Position numbers and translations under genes: made by a program
Shown here: piece after piece, positions 17,231-25,883 of the stretch
How positions within the stretch are numbered: position 1 is the stretch's first letter
Layout: each line of letters opens with the position of its first letter
DNA from: Paenibacillus roseus
GTDB taxonomy: Bacteria > Bacillota > Bacilli > Paenibacillales > Paenibacillaceae
Assembly: GCF_016424485.1 (NCBI RefSeq)
Contig: NZ_JAELUP010000097.1
Span: 56,891 to 120,890 of the forward strand
DNA: 64,000 nucleotides
Reading direction: 5' to 3'
Notes under the pieces: generated by a model
Seen by the model: the letters and a program-made list of their open reading frames with translations, nothing else
Database searches by the model: none
Told to the model about the DNA's origin: nothing

Positions 17231-18274
17231 TTAATAGTCCAGCTTTTGCTCGGACAGATATTTGGAAATTGCATCAATTTCTTGCTCTGTCAATTTAACC
17301 TTAGGCATATGGTTGCCTGGTTTAACCTCTTGAGGATCTGTAATCCAGCGCTTGAGGTTATCATAGACGGAGCCTTCGTTCTTATACAGCGGATCATCCG
17401 TATTCATCAGGAAACCCGCTACCGATACACGGTCACCCATACCTGTCAGATTCGGGTACAGCGTGCCGCCTTTGTCGCCAATTGCATGACAAGTCAAACA
17501 TTCGTTGACAAATTTCTCTGCAATTGCCGGATCGGCAGGCAGTTGAGCCGGCGCTTTCATTGCCGTTACCCAGCGTTTAAAGGAAGCCTCGTCCACTGCT
17601 TTTACTTTAAAATCCATGTAAGCATGCGAAGGGCCGCATAACTCGGCACATTTGCCGTAATAAACGCCCGGCTTGTTCGCTTCAAAGAACATGCGGTTTA
17701 CATTCCCGCCAGGATTCGTATCGATTTTGCCAGCCAATGCCGGAATCCAGAACGAGTGGATAACGTCTGCTGACTTGGCCTCAATCGAGATCGTAGTATT
17801 AGCAGGGATAATCATTTCTTGAGCGGTTTTCACTCCAAAATCAGGGTACTCAAATTCCCACCAGTATTGGTGCGCTGTAACCTTGATCTGGATAGCGTTC
17901 TCATCATTGCTGTAATCCTTGGCCAGTCCAAATACCGTTTGGATAGTTGGTACCCCCAGAATAACAAGCAGGACCAACGGAATAACCGTCCAGATAATTT
18001 CAAGCTTGTGGTTTCCTTCTACCTGTTCTGGAATCTTGTTATCGCCCGGACGTCTGCGGAAACGAATCAGAACATAAATGGCGATGGCAAACACGATAAC
18101 GACCACCAACACCATGATCGAGATCGACAATTTCATAAGTCCGAATTGCTGTTCTGCTACGGGTCCTTGCGGATTCAGCGTGGACAAGTCCTCCCGCCCG
18201 CATGCTGACAATAGCAGCGACATCATGGCAAGGAGCGGCAACAGCCGTTTCACTACATGCCATCGATTCATCAT
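17231..18274 (-). CDS. ctaC: Cytochrome c oxidase subunit II with fused cytochrome c
   Basis: A 347-residue lipoprotein: signal ending LLSAC with Cys25 as lipid site, two membrane helices (about 45-70 and 90-112), and a CuA domain with HSFWIPALAGK and CAELCG copper ligands followed by SHAYM. A C-terminal cytochrome c domain carries heme motif CLTCH and distal GNHMP methionine. The fused cytochrome identifies a caa3-type oxidase. First gene of the operon, with a strong promoter about 320 bases upstream. Confidence 0.97.
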   Translation of the reverse strand: MMNRWHVVKRLLPLLAMMSLLLSACGREDLSTLNPQGPVAEQQFGLMKLSISIMVLVVVIVFAIAIYVLIRFRRRPGDNKIPEQVEGNHKLEIIWTVIPLVLLVILGVPTIQTVFGLAKDYSNDENAIQIKVTAHQYWWEFEYPDFGVKTAQEMIIPANTTISIEAKSADVIHSFWIPALAGKIDTNPGGNVNRMFFEANKPGVYYGKCAELCGPSHAYMDFKVKAVDEASFKRWVTAMKAPAQLPADPAIAEKFVNECLTCHAIGDKGGTLYPNLTGMGDRVSVAGFLMNTDDPLYKNEGSVYDNLKRWITDPQEVKPGNHMPKVKLTEQEIDAISKYLSEQKLDY

Positions 18275-18830
18275 TGATCTACCCCACTTTTGACTTTTTC
18301 TACAGTTGCAATAGCATAATCACCAGCTTATGTACTTGCCGTTACTCAAGCAGAAATATAAGCGCTCTCCATCAGCAGCGCACAAGTGCCCATATTTCTT
18401 TTGAGTGTGCGGTCTGAAGACGATAGATACCGCTTGCAACGATGTTTTCGTACAAATCGGTACCTCCATTTAGAATGGCGACCTGCGGTTTTCTGCATTT
18501 CCTGCTGCCTGATTCCATGCCGGCTTTCATGCTGCAACTGTGCGGTTTTACTTCATTTTTTACAGACTTCTGCAAACTAAATCACTTATTAAATATAAAG
18601 TTGTAGCAACTGTTTGTCAATGTTCCACAAAGAATTCACAAATTGTTCTTAAAGCTGCGTAGACAAGCATTTTTTTGATGTTTTATCTTGACCCGGAAAG
18701 GGGTTGAATTAAACTTCATTCTACAATTTTCTCCAATTGCATGGTCATTTATGTATAGCTTGTCTGTGTATATTTCATCGCGCTCCGCAAAAGCTAATAC
18801 TAACCGAATAATCATAAGGGGGTTCGCTGC
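18275..18830. other. Divergent regulatory region between ctaC and the YhcN-like gene
   Basis: The ctaC transcript has a leader of about 310 bases (18275-18585), far longer than needed. Small frames in it have no convincing ribosome binding site. No known riboswitch was recognised. The plus strand holds the upstream region of the YhcN-like gene (AAGGGGG site before its ATG), in which no sigma site could be named. Confidence 0.5.
18592..18620 (-). promoter_or_regulatory. Promoter of the cta operon
   Basis: TTGACA (18615-18620), 17-bp spacer, TATATT (18592-18597): a near-consensus vegetative promoter. Confidence 0.8.
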
Positions 18831-19589
18831 ATGTTCTTTTTACGCCAAGCGGGCAGCTTGTCATCACGCCGCTCTCTTTTATTGCTTCTGTCTCTGGTGA
18901 TTGGCGCATCCGCTCTAACTGGCTGCAATTATACGCGGAGAGTTCAAGATAGTGATTACGACTACGGCTCCAGACAAAAGGGAGACCCAAAAATGCTGCA
19001 GCCCAGGCTTTACGGTTCTTTGACCGGCAGGAAGGATCAGCATGACAATAAATTTTTCGAATACAGTTCCATGCTCTCTCGTGAAGTCAGTGGTATCAAT
19101 GGCGTCGCCACCGGCATCGTAATGCTGACAGACAAAAATGCCTATGTCGGCATTGCGCTCGACTGGACTGCTGTTGGAACCAAGAAAACAGGCGGCCGCG
19201 ACGCCAGAGAGCAAAACAATACCGGAACCAATGAAGGAACCTATAACTATGACAATGGTTCTCCCTACTACAATAACCAAAAGCTGATTACGCCCTATAA
19301 CTCCTATTTCTCGGTTAACGACAATAATCAGCTGTCCGGGAAATTGAAGCAAACCATTGCTGCCAAAATCCGCAACTTTGTTCCCAAAGTACAGGAAGTC
19401 CATATTTCCGCCAATAAGGAATTTGTCAACGAAATGGTGGACTACGCGAAGGAAGCATGGGCGGGCCGTTCGTTAACCCCATTGACCAGTGAATTTAATA
19501 CCTTTGTAAAATATCAGTTCGCCGATGGAGTCATTATGCCAAGGTCTGTACATGAGTTGAAGACGATTGGACCCAAGGATCAGCGTTAA
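18831..19589 (+). CDS. YhcN/YlaJ-family spore lipoprotein
   Basis: A 252-residue secreted lipoprotein. The signal peptide has a hydrophobic core and lipobox ALTGC (Cys32). The conserved part of the family is visible in SREVSGINGVATGIVMLTDK followed by AYVGIAL, and near the C-terminus in VQEVHISANKEFVNEMVDYA. In the middle is a low-complexity Asn/Tyr/Gly stretch (about residues 125-150). Family members are made in the forespore and found in the inner spore membrane; that role is inferred. A terminator follows 27 bases after the stop. Confidence 0.85.
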   Translation: MFFLRQAGSLSSRRSLLLLLSLVIGASALTGCNYTRRVQDSDYDYGSRQKGDPKMLQPRLYGSLTGRKDQHDNKFFEYSSMLSREVSGINGVATGIVMLTDKNAYVGIALDWTAVGTKKTGGRDAREQNNTGTNEGTYNYDNGSPYYNNQKLITPYNSYFSVNDNNQLSGKLKQTIAAKIRNFVPKVQEVHISANKEFVNEMVDYAKEAWAGRSLTPLTSEFNTFVKYQFADGVIMPRSVHELKTIGPKDQR

Positions 19590-19615
19590 CTCCACTTGGC
19601 TTTGAATGACCTGCC

Positions 19616-19643
19616 AAAACCCGCTTTCAATAGCGGGTTTTTC
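19616..19643. terminator. Bidirectional terminator
   Basis: AAACCCGCT-TTCAAT-AGCGGGTTTTT. It serves the YhcN-like gene on plus and map on minus (TTTTGG). Confidence 0.85.
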
Positions 19644-19660
19644 GCATATGCATGGGCGCC

Positions 19661-20410
19661 TCAGATTTGCTGTGTCAAGAGCAGCGGGTCGCCGTCGGTA
19701 ATTGCTATCGTGTGCTCGTACTGCGCCGTTCGGCTGCTATCCCAGGTACGGACAGTCCAGCCGTCCGAATCGGTCCATACGTCGTCGCCGCCAGCGCCTA
19801 TAATCGGTTCTACAGTAATGACCATTCCTGCTTCCAATAAAACGCCCGTGCCTGCTTTGCCCGTGTGGTACACATCAGGCTTTTCATGAATTTTTGTACC
19901 AATGCCATGCCCGATAAAATCAGGAATTACTTTAAAGCCTTTTCGTTGGACAAAGCTTTCAATTTCATGGCCAATGTCACCAATTCGGTATCCTGCTCTG
20001 GCCTTCGCAATCCCCCTGTACAGTGCAAGCTGCGCAGTCTGCATTAAAGCTTGTGTGGACGCATCGATACGCCCAATGCCGTATGTCCAGGCCGAGTCCG
20101 CCAGCCACCCATTTACATTAGCCACCATATCTATAGTTACAACATCACCGTCTTGAAGCGGCTGTGTGCTTGGGAATCCGTGACAAGCAACATCATTGAC
20201 CGATGCGCAAGTGGCAAAAGGAAAGCCCTTATATCCTTTTTGCGCGGGTACCGCTCCATGACGTCTCATAAACTCTTCAACAAAGGCATCAATGTGTAGT
20301 GTCGTTACACCCGGCCTGATTCGTTTTCCGATTTCCTGATGACAGGCCGCTACAATTTTTCCTGCTCTGTGCATGTGTGAAATTTCTTCTTGCGTCTTGA
20401 GCTTTGCCAT
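19661..20410 (-). CDS. map: Methionine aminopeptidase, type I
   Basis: Removes the N-terminal methionine from new proteins; cytosolic dimetal enzyme of 249 residues. Metal ligands and substrate residues can be traced: HGFPS, DVVTIDMVANVNGWLADSAW (Asp pair), GHGIGTKIHEKP (His), and ITVEPIIG and TAQYEHTI (Glu pair). ATG at 20410 (MAKLKTQEE) has AAAGGTGG upstream. An in-frame GTG 12 bases earlier is less well placed. It stands alone rather than in the ribosomal spc operon, so it may be the second, YflG-like enzyme found in many Bacillales. Confidence 0.93.
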   Translation of the reverse strand: MAKLKTQEEISHMHRAGKIVAACHQEIGKRIRPGVTTLHIDAFVEEFMRRHGAVPAQKGYKGFPFATCASVNDVACHGFPSTQPLQDGDVVTIDMVANVNGWLADSAWTYGIGRIDASTQALMQTAQLALYRGIAKARAGYRIGDIGHEIESFVQRKGFKVIPDFIGHGIGTKIHEKPDVYHTGKAGTGVLLEAGMVITVEPIIGAGGDDVWTDSDGWTVRTWDSSRTAQYEHTIAITDGDPLLLTQQI

Positions 20411-20567
20411 TGCCAGGGCCACCTTTCGAGATGCAGATTATCATCACAGTATTCTGATCCCGTTAAAAAGATTACATCTCCCTGCCAAACAGGCTTCTGC
20501 CTTGAAGCATGTAATTTCCTCTAACGCTAGGGCCGCTGCGGGGCTGAGTATTCTTCCGCTAGGCACA

Positions 20568-20597
20568 CAAAAAAACCCTGCTCATCAGGAGCAAGGC
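20568..20597 (-). terminator. Terminator of the 61-codon gene
   Basis: CCTTGCTC-CTGAT-GAGCAGGG followed by seven T on the minus strand. Confidence 0.8.
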
Positions 20598-20631
20598 TTG
20601 TCATATACAATTTGTTTGACGAAAGTGACCG

Positions 20632-20817
20632 TTAGCTGACTGAATTGATTTTCCCGAGTTCATTCTCCACAACGGAAGTCAGTTCATCCTCATATCCACC
20701 CGTAATCCGGTACTTGCGGATATATTCACGAACAAATTTTCTCGGATCTTTGGGTTGAAAAATTCTCGTGAGTTCCTTCAGACTGTCCTTGACTTCATTA
20801 TGGCTTCTCTTCGCCAT
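20632..20817 (-). CDS. Small hypothetical protein
   Basis: A 61-residue basic-to-acidic, probably helical protein beginning MAKRSHNEVKDSLKELTRIF. I do not recognise a family. ATG at 20817 is chosen because GGGAGGGG lies 5 bases upstream. The frame continues upstream without a ribosome binding site. It has its own terminator directly downstream, which supports it as a real gene. Confidence 0.6.
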   Translation of the reverse strand: MAKRSHNEVKDSLKELTRIFQPKDPRKFVREYIRKYRITGGYEDELTSVVENELGKINSVS

Positions 20818-21004
20818 GAAATCCCCTCCCATATATTGGTTGGTCGTCCTAAATCCATTACGAGAATGCAGCGTATAAGCGCTGTCGTAATCTTCCTTTA
20901 GCTCAAGCAATCCACCCGGTCAGGCTACTCATGGTTCAGCCAGATATTCGGTTCACATACATTATACCATTATGATACGCAAGAGGAAAGATGGCGTTAC
21001 TCCG

Positions 21005-21151
21005 TTACTCACCCTTTTCCTTTGATTGCGGTTTCGATATTGGACGGTCGGAAGACGATGTAGACACCATGCGCATATAAGCAATTACTCCGACAACAGC
21101 CACTATAATTCCGAATAATATCAGCAGCCATGTTACCCATCCCCCTACCAT
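21005..21151 (-). CDS. Small single-helix membrane protein (48 residues)
   Basis: A short gene: ATG preceded by GGAGGGGAAGG, then MVGGWVTWLLILFGIIVAVV, one membrane helix (about residues 5-27), and a polar Ser/Lys-rich tail ending SKEKGE. The strong ribosome binding site and the clean hydrophobic helix with a positive tail support translation. No function can be given. Confidence 0.6.
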   Translation of the reverse strand: MVGGWVTWLLILFGIIVAVVGVIAYMRMVSTSSSDRPISKPQSKEKGE

Positions 21152-21524
21152 TGTTCAGCCTTCCCCTCCTTTGCTTCCGTTCCGTTATATAGGGCTAATT
21201 ATATCCAAAAGACACCTCCGTTTCAAACTCGCTGCTCATCCACATGTAATTGCCCGTTGAGTGGGCAGCTTCATTTATAAATCTGCTTTCTATTGAATCG
21301 AACATACACCCATAAAATATAGATGAATATCCAATTTTTATATTATAACATTATCAATTTTCTTTTTTAAATGACATTAATCACAGCCCGAATAGTCGAG
21401 TTTCTTCTATTATAATATGTTTTTGCTGTGCCAGCGTTAATCGCTCCGTGCTGCCCACAAGCAAAAAAGCTCATCAGAAACAATCCCGATGAGCTTTTCC
21501 TTTACTATGAACTTATACCGTTGT
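21152..21524. other. AT-rich intergenic region
   Basis: No gene is seen. It contains the terminator at 21463-21499 and presumably the promoter of the small membrane protein, of which no clear boxes could be identified. Confidence 0.5.
21463..21499 (-). terminator. Terminator of the MBL-fold gene
   Basis: AAAAGCTCATC/GATGAGCTTTTTT on the minus strand, with six T. Confidence 0.85.
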
Positions 21525-22259
21525 TCAGCTCTGTAAACTACCCGTCAACTCTTCGATGGCTTCATGGACATCACCTTCAAAAATTCCTCCATGATAGCAA
21601 ATTAACCTCTCGATTGGATACGCCTGAAGCTTGCGGATCGATTCAATCGCTTCCTCCGTATTTGTGTTATACGCCGGAGGGGGAGCCTGGAGTTTTCCAG
21701 CCACATTCATCAGAGCATCGCCGGCAATAAGAGTTTTGCTTGGTTCATGGTATAGACAAATGTGTCCCGCTGTATGTCCGGGTGTGTGGATTACCGTAAG
21801 TCCTCCGCCGAAAGGCAGCCGTTCTCCGTCTTCCAGCAAGCGTGTCACGTTCTTTACTTCACCTGAAAAGGTGTCCCTGAAAGCTGCAGCCAGATCCTGC
21901 GGAAGAGGGGCAAGCAGTTCCTCTATCCGTTCCTCAGTATACTTGGCCAGCGGTGTCAAGCCATCGATATAAGGCTGCTCTACTTTGTAAGCATACACAT
22001 CCACGCCTTCTCCCTTAAACTGTGGGAGGCTGCCAATGTGATCGATATCCTGATGGGTCAGAATAATGGAATGAGATTCCGATGGATCTATACCGGCTTG
22101 GGTCAATAGTTCTGTAATTGGGCCATGAGAGCCAGGCGTGCCGGTATCCACTAAAATATAGGAGTTTCCGTCACGGATAACTACCGGATTCAGCACGGAT
22201 TCCTTTCCACCTATTGATGCTTTCAATTCCAGTACTTCAAGATGTTCATTAATTTTCAT
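21525..22259 (-). CDS. MBL-fold metallo-hydrolase
   Basis: A 244-residue metallo-beta-lactamase-fold hydrolase of the glyoxalase II/lactonase-like group. The zinc motif HxHxDH is present in variant form as LTHQDIDHIGS, the third His is in VIHTPGHTAGHICLY, the bridging Asp in LIAGDALMN, and the last His in ICYHGG. Substrate unknown. ATG at 22259 (MKINEHLEVLE) is the only reasonable start, but its GAGGAGG site is 27 bases away with a perfect hairpin between (see 22266-22297). The in-frame GTG at 22289 touches the ribosome binding site and is unlikely. Confidence 0.85.
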   Translation of the reverse strand: MKINEHLEVLELKASIGGKESVLNPVVIRDGNSYILVDTGTPGSHGPITELLTQAGIDPSESHSIILTHQDIDHIGSLPQFKGEGVDVYAYKVEQPYIDGLTPLAKYTEERIEELLAPLPQDLAAAFRDTFSGEVKNVTRLLEDGERLPFGGGLTVIHTPGHTAGHICLYHEPSKTLIAGDALMNVAGKLQAPPPAYNTNTEEAIESIRKLQAYPIERLICYHGGIFEGDVHEAIEELTGSLQS

Positions 22260-22265
22260 GTTTTG

Positions 22266-22297
22266 CCAAAGCGATGCGCTTTGGCTCACCTCCTCAA
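22266..22297 (-). promoter_or_regulatory. Hairpin bridging ribosome binding site and start codon
   Basis: The minus strand reads TTGAGGAGGTGAG, then CCAAAGCG-CAT-CGCTTTGG (22266-22284, 8-bp perfect stem), then CAAAAC and the ATG. If the stem forms, the effective spacing between GGAGG and ATG falls from about 29 to 10 bases. Confidence 0.5.
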
Positions 22298-22356
22298 GGG
22301 TTATGATATAGTAGTGTCATTGGCTTGCTTACATCGTTCACCTCAGCCCTGTGAAG

Positions 22357-23628
22357 CTATGGTACCGAGGCTGCTGCTTGTCTCCAGAATTTCTTGTACA
22401 GTTCTTTATAATATGAATAATTGTATTGCTCATAAAAGAGTGTCGACTGTTCAATTAAGTCACCAAATGTATAACTCTCGTGCTGCTTGATACGATAAGC
22501 TTTCCCGCTGCCCACCAGTGACCAAACGGCATTGTGAAGTGAAGTCACCTCTCTGCTGACCTGCTGTTGTGCCTGAGAGGGATCAGGCGATTCGAGAAGG
22601 AACGTTTGGCTGACCCGTTCAAGCACCTCCAGTGCATGGCGTATAAAGCCTCCTCCGGCCTGTTTAGCCGCTCTCACCGGCGTGAAAGCAGGGAGAAATA
22701 GTCCTGCCTCATTCAATGCCCCCTCTTCCTCCGCATTGTAGATAAAGGCCTTTAGAACCTCAATATTTTGTATCATCTCCCCTAAAATCGTTTGGATGTG
22801 CAATTCCTTGCCCAAACCTGTATTTTCGGCCAGCTCAATTGCAGTTCCGGCAATGATCTGAAGCAGTTCTAATTGTCTGGATGCCCATTGATAATCGGCA
22901 AGCGAAACAGCGACAGGATTTTGAAGCAACTGCTTGACACTGTCTGCATTATCGTCGACCAACACACGCTCCCATACAACGGAAACATCGTTATAGTGGA
23001 CAGTAACACCGGAAGTCCAATCCGAATGGACCTGAACTTCAAGTTGTTCGGCATCTACTGGGATGAGTGCAATGCCTGACGGTTCCTTCTCTCCCTCTTG
23101 TTTTAAGAACACCAGCAATTCGTCTGCAAACAACGCGTCTGAGCCAAAGGTTTGTTTGCCGCGAAGCCGAAGCCCGTTAGCTGTCCGCACAATAATCGTA
23201 TTTTCCGCCATATTGAATGCAGACGCTTTAATCGGGTAAAAGGTGGTGGCCAGCCTGCTCTGCTGGTGCAATGTAATCCCATACAACAAGGATAACCGCT
23301 CATGATCCAGATGATCCTTTACAGGAGCAAGTTCCCTGTTGCCGTACCACCCCGACCATAAGGAATGAGCATAATCGCTTAGCCCTCCCGCATAGACTGA
23401 ATTTCCATTCCCAATTTGATACAAACCAGCACGTTTCGTAAGCAGCTCTCCCAAGGATTTGGGCTGCGTGTAGGCCTGTCGTGAAAATTCTCCGCCGGAA
23501 GCTTCTACCTCCTGCTCTATCCGCTTCCATTCCTGTACGATCGCCTGCTCGATTGCCTCAGACAAATCTTGACCCTCATGGAAAAGAGCTGCTTTTGAAC
23601 GCAATTTAAGTTCAAAATCTGTACTCAC
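22357..23628 (-). CDS. Divergent HpaB/acyl-CoA dehydrogenase-like flavoprotein
   Basis: A 423-residue protein with the acyl-CoA dehydrogenase fold as used in 4-hydroxyphenylacetate 3-monooxygenase (HpaB) and relatives. The middle domain reads LRLRGKQTFGSDALFADELL, then VHYNDVSVVWERVLV, which parallels the FDNVFVPWERVF motif of HpaB. The C-terminal half is helical. FADH2-dependent oxygenation is the family activity, but active-site residues could not be verified and the protein is distant. GTG at 23628 (VSTDFELKL) was chosen because GGAGG lies 8 bases upstream. It appears to be a single-gene unit. Confidence 0.6.
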   Translation of the reverse strand: MSTDFELKLRSKAALFHEGQDLSEAIEQAIVQEWKRIEQEVEASGGEFSRQAYTQPKSLGELLTKRAGLYQIGNGNSVYAGGLSDYAHSLWSGWYGNRELAPVKDHLDHERLSLLYGITLHQQSRLATTFYPIKASAFNMAENTIIVRTANGLRLRGKQTFGSDALFADELLVFLKQEGEKEPSGIALIPVDAEQLEVQVHSDWTSGVTVHYNDVSVVWERVLVDDNADSVKQLLQNPVAVSLADYQWASRQLELLQIIAGTAIELAENTGLGKELHIQTILGEMIQNIEVLKAFIYNAEEEGALNEAGLFLPAFTPVRAAKQAGGGFIRHALEVLERVSQTFLLESPDPSQAQQQVSREVTSLHNAVWSLVGSGKAYRIKQHESYTFGDLIEQSTLFYEQYNYSYYKELYKKFWRQAAASVP

Positions 23629-23715
23629 GATTTCATTCCTCCATATCACATGAATTCGTTTGAGGCATGCGTTTCACAGAATGGTCATGTTTTCTTAGCT
23701 CAACTTATAAATGGA

Positions 23716-23761
23716 AAAGGAGGTTCTATTTTTCTGCTTGAAGAAAAATAGAACCTCCTTT
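23716..23761. terminator. 20-bp perfect hairpin after the glycan-use operon
   Basis: AAAGGAGGTTCTATTTTTCT and its exact complement, separated by 6 bases. It lies between the GH30 stop and the next gene. No long T tract follows on either side, but stem length and position suggest a terminator. Confidence 0.6.
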
Positions 23762-23898
23762 CGTAAGGATCGGCCTTTACTAGTATTCATTTTTCGCGAT
23801 AGACTCATAGAAATATCTTACAATCAAATTCCATCTAAGTCAATCATTATAGTAAAGTATTCTGCCAGCTACACTAATTTACGATGACAATCGAACTG

Positions 23899-25875
23899 TT
23901 AATTATTAGCTATAACGCGAATGGCATCAAAAGCGCCGCCTGTGCCCCATGATCTGACACCGATCTTGCCGGATGAATATTGCGAATCCTGTCCGTAGCC
24001 TAGCGTTGTGAAGGTGCTGCCAAAATTAGTAGAGATCGAAGCGGTCAAATTGCTGCCGTTCATATCAAGTTTAATGAGGTAATACTTATCTGCTTCATAA
24101 GGATAGTAACCGGAAGCGATTTGAGTCCAGCTGCCGCCATTATTTTTCCATATCCACCATTTCCTCATGCCTGATGAATCCTTCTTGAGTTCAAGCTGGT
24201 AATAGTGGCTGTTGTCTTGTACTCTACCGAGCAGGCTTGCGCCTCCATTGGTAATATCATTCAGCTTGATGTAGCCCTGAACGGAGTAATTGGACCAGTT
24301 GGACCCAGCAATCGAAGTGTTGTCTCCAGTGCTTGTTTTACGATATTCTTTTGTGTTGCCGGCTGGTTGGAATACTTGCCACGTGCCGCCGTCTGTCGTC
24401 CAGCCTGCAGCATTCGAGCCGATTGCATTGCTCTCGAAGTCATCGTAAAACAGCTGAGCGCCGCTATTGCCAGTGGATGTTGCGGTACCAACGAACGTAG
24501 TGATACTTCTTGCTTTTAGCGTAGGGCTAAGGGTGTTTCCGTTGGTTACGCTTACATTGGCAAGCTGGGCAAGCTGCTCGGTTTCAGACGTCCGGTACGG
24601 TGTTACTGTCGATGCCGTAAAGCCGTCAAGTGAGAAATTCAAGCTTTGATCAGACCAGCTATCGTTAATAGCAACAACTACAAATTTGCCATCACTTTTG
24701 TTCTTGTATGCCGTTACGTAAACATCGTTTGTCGGATTCTCATTCACAGAGATTCTAACATATCCTGGACGAATAAAGCGGCTATAGTTCCCAATTGCAT
24801 ACACGCGCTTGCAAATCGTATACGTATTAGTGGCCGAATTCAGGTTATTAACGAGGGCTTCGCCGTTATCCTTGACGGTAACACCCCACCAATACATCCA
24901 GGCGCTTGCATTGCTGAGCATGTGGCTATTAATCAATTTGGCCCAAAACAACTGGTCGTTAAGCGAGTTGTCATTAGGACCCAAGTTTCCGACTTCTGTC
25001 TGCCAAACTTTTTTGTTCTTGCTTTGCGAGACCGGGAGTACACCGACTCCAGCGTCGTATGCGTGAACGCCTGTAATATCGACGCGCGAGCCTGCCGTTG
25101 CGTCCTGTAGCGCCGGCACCGCAATACTTTCATCCCATTCGGCTGTCTCGCCCAAAATAACTTTCGAAGTGATGTTATTGTTGTCAAACGTCGGGATCAG
25201 GTTGGACTTAATAAAGTCGCGGAATTGTGCACCCGTCCATTCGTTCGACGAATAGTAAGTCTTGTTGTTAGGCTCGTTCGCGAGTGAGATTGCGTAAATA
25301 TCGATACCGAATTTGGACTTGTAATCCTTAATATATCGGGTCAGATAATCTGCGAAGGCTTGGTACTTGTCGGGTCTCAAGCTTCCGCCCTCTTCGACCT
25401 TCCCGTTGGTCTTCATCCATCCCGGAGGACTCCATACCGTACTGAAGAAGCGATCAACTCCGCGCTTCTTGCCCTCATTCATGAACCATAATTGATCGTC
25501 ATTCAGCACATCCGTATTGTAGTTGCCTTCCGTTGGTTCGATGGTGGCATGGGGCCAACTGGCCACATCGTTCCAGACGCCCCCGTCTCCAATATCATTT
25601 CTGATAATCGATAAGCCTACGCCATTGGTCGTTGAAAACAATAAGTCCAATACCTCATTCTGGACAGTAGGGCTGCTTTGCTGCAAATGATAAGCTTGGT
25701 GGAACGCCCCTGATACGCCAAAACCGTCAATCTCCTGATACTCGGTATTCCACTTGATCGTCGCATTTCCAGCCGCCAAGGCTGAGCTCCCGAAACTTAG
25801 CGTTGAACTTAAAATCAGTCCTGCCAGCGTCCCCTTCATAAGCCTGGTGATCTGTTTCCGTTTAATTTTCATCAT
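23899..25875 (-). CDS. Secreted GH30-family glycoside hydrolase
   Basis: 658 residues. Signal peptide of about 35 residues ends SSALAAG. The clan A TIM barrel (about 38-380) carries the acid/base Glu201 in ISLANEPN and the nucleophile Glu294 in VWQTEVGN. A beta side domain follows (about 380-465, ending ARSITTFVG). The C-terminal 190 residues are a LamG-like/concanavalin-fold module (LFYDDFESNAIG to AIRVIANN) that probably binds carbohydrate. Its ribosome binding site overlaps the GH42 stop, so the two are co-expressed. It does not look like the glucuronoxylanase subfamily. With a beta-galactosidase as partner, beta-1,6-galactan is one possible substrate (inference). Confidence 0.88.
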   Translation of the reverse strand: MMKIKRKQITRLMKGTLAGLILSSTLSFGSSALAAGNATIKWNTEYQEIDGFGVSGAFHQAYHLQQSSPTVQNEVLDLLFSTTNGVGLSIIRNDIGDGGVWNDVASWPHATIEPTEGNYNTDVLNDDQLWFMNEGKKRGVDRFFSTVWSPPGWMKTNGKVEEGGSLRPDKYQAFADYLTRYIKDYKSKFGIDIYAISLANEPNNKTYYSSNEWTGAQFRDFIKSNLIPTFDNNNITSKVILGETAEWDESIAVPALQDATAGSRVDITGVHAYDAGVGVLPVSQSKNKKVWQTEVGNLGPNDNSLNDQLFWAKLINSHMLSNASAWMYWWGVTVKDNGEALVNNLNSATNTYTICKRVYAIGNYSRFIRPGYVRISVNENPTNDVYVTAYKNKSDGKFVVVAINDSWSDQSLNFSLDGFTASTVTPYRTSETEQLAQLANVSVTNGNTLSPTLKARSITTFVGTATSTGNSGAQLFYDDFESNAIGSNAAGWTTDGGTWQVFQPAGNTKEYRKTSTGDNTSIAGSNWSNYSVQGYIKLNDITNGGASLLGRVQDNSHYYQLELKKDSSGMRKWWIWKNNGGSWTQIASGYYPYEADKYYLIKLDMNGSNLTASISTNFGSTFTTLGYGQDSQYSSGKIGVRSWGTGGAFDAIRVIANN

Positions 25876-25883
25876 AAATTCAA

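Noticed and set aside
18346..18575. Small frames in the ctaC leader
   Set aside because: No ribosome binding sites, mutually overlapping; a leader RNA is more likely.
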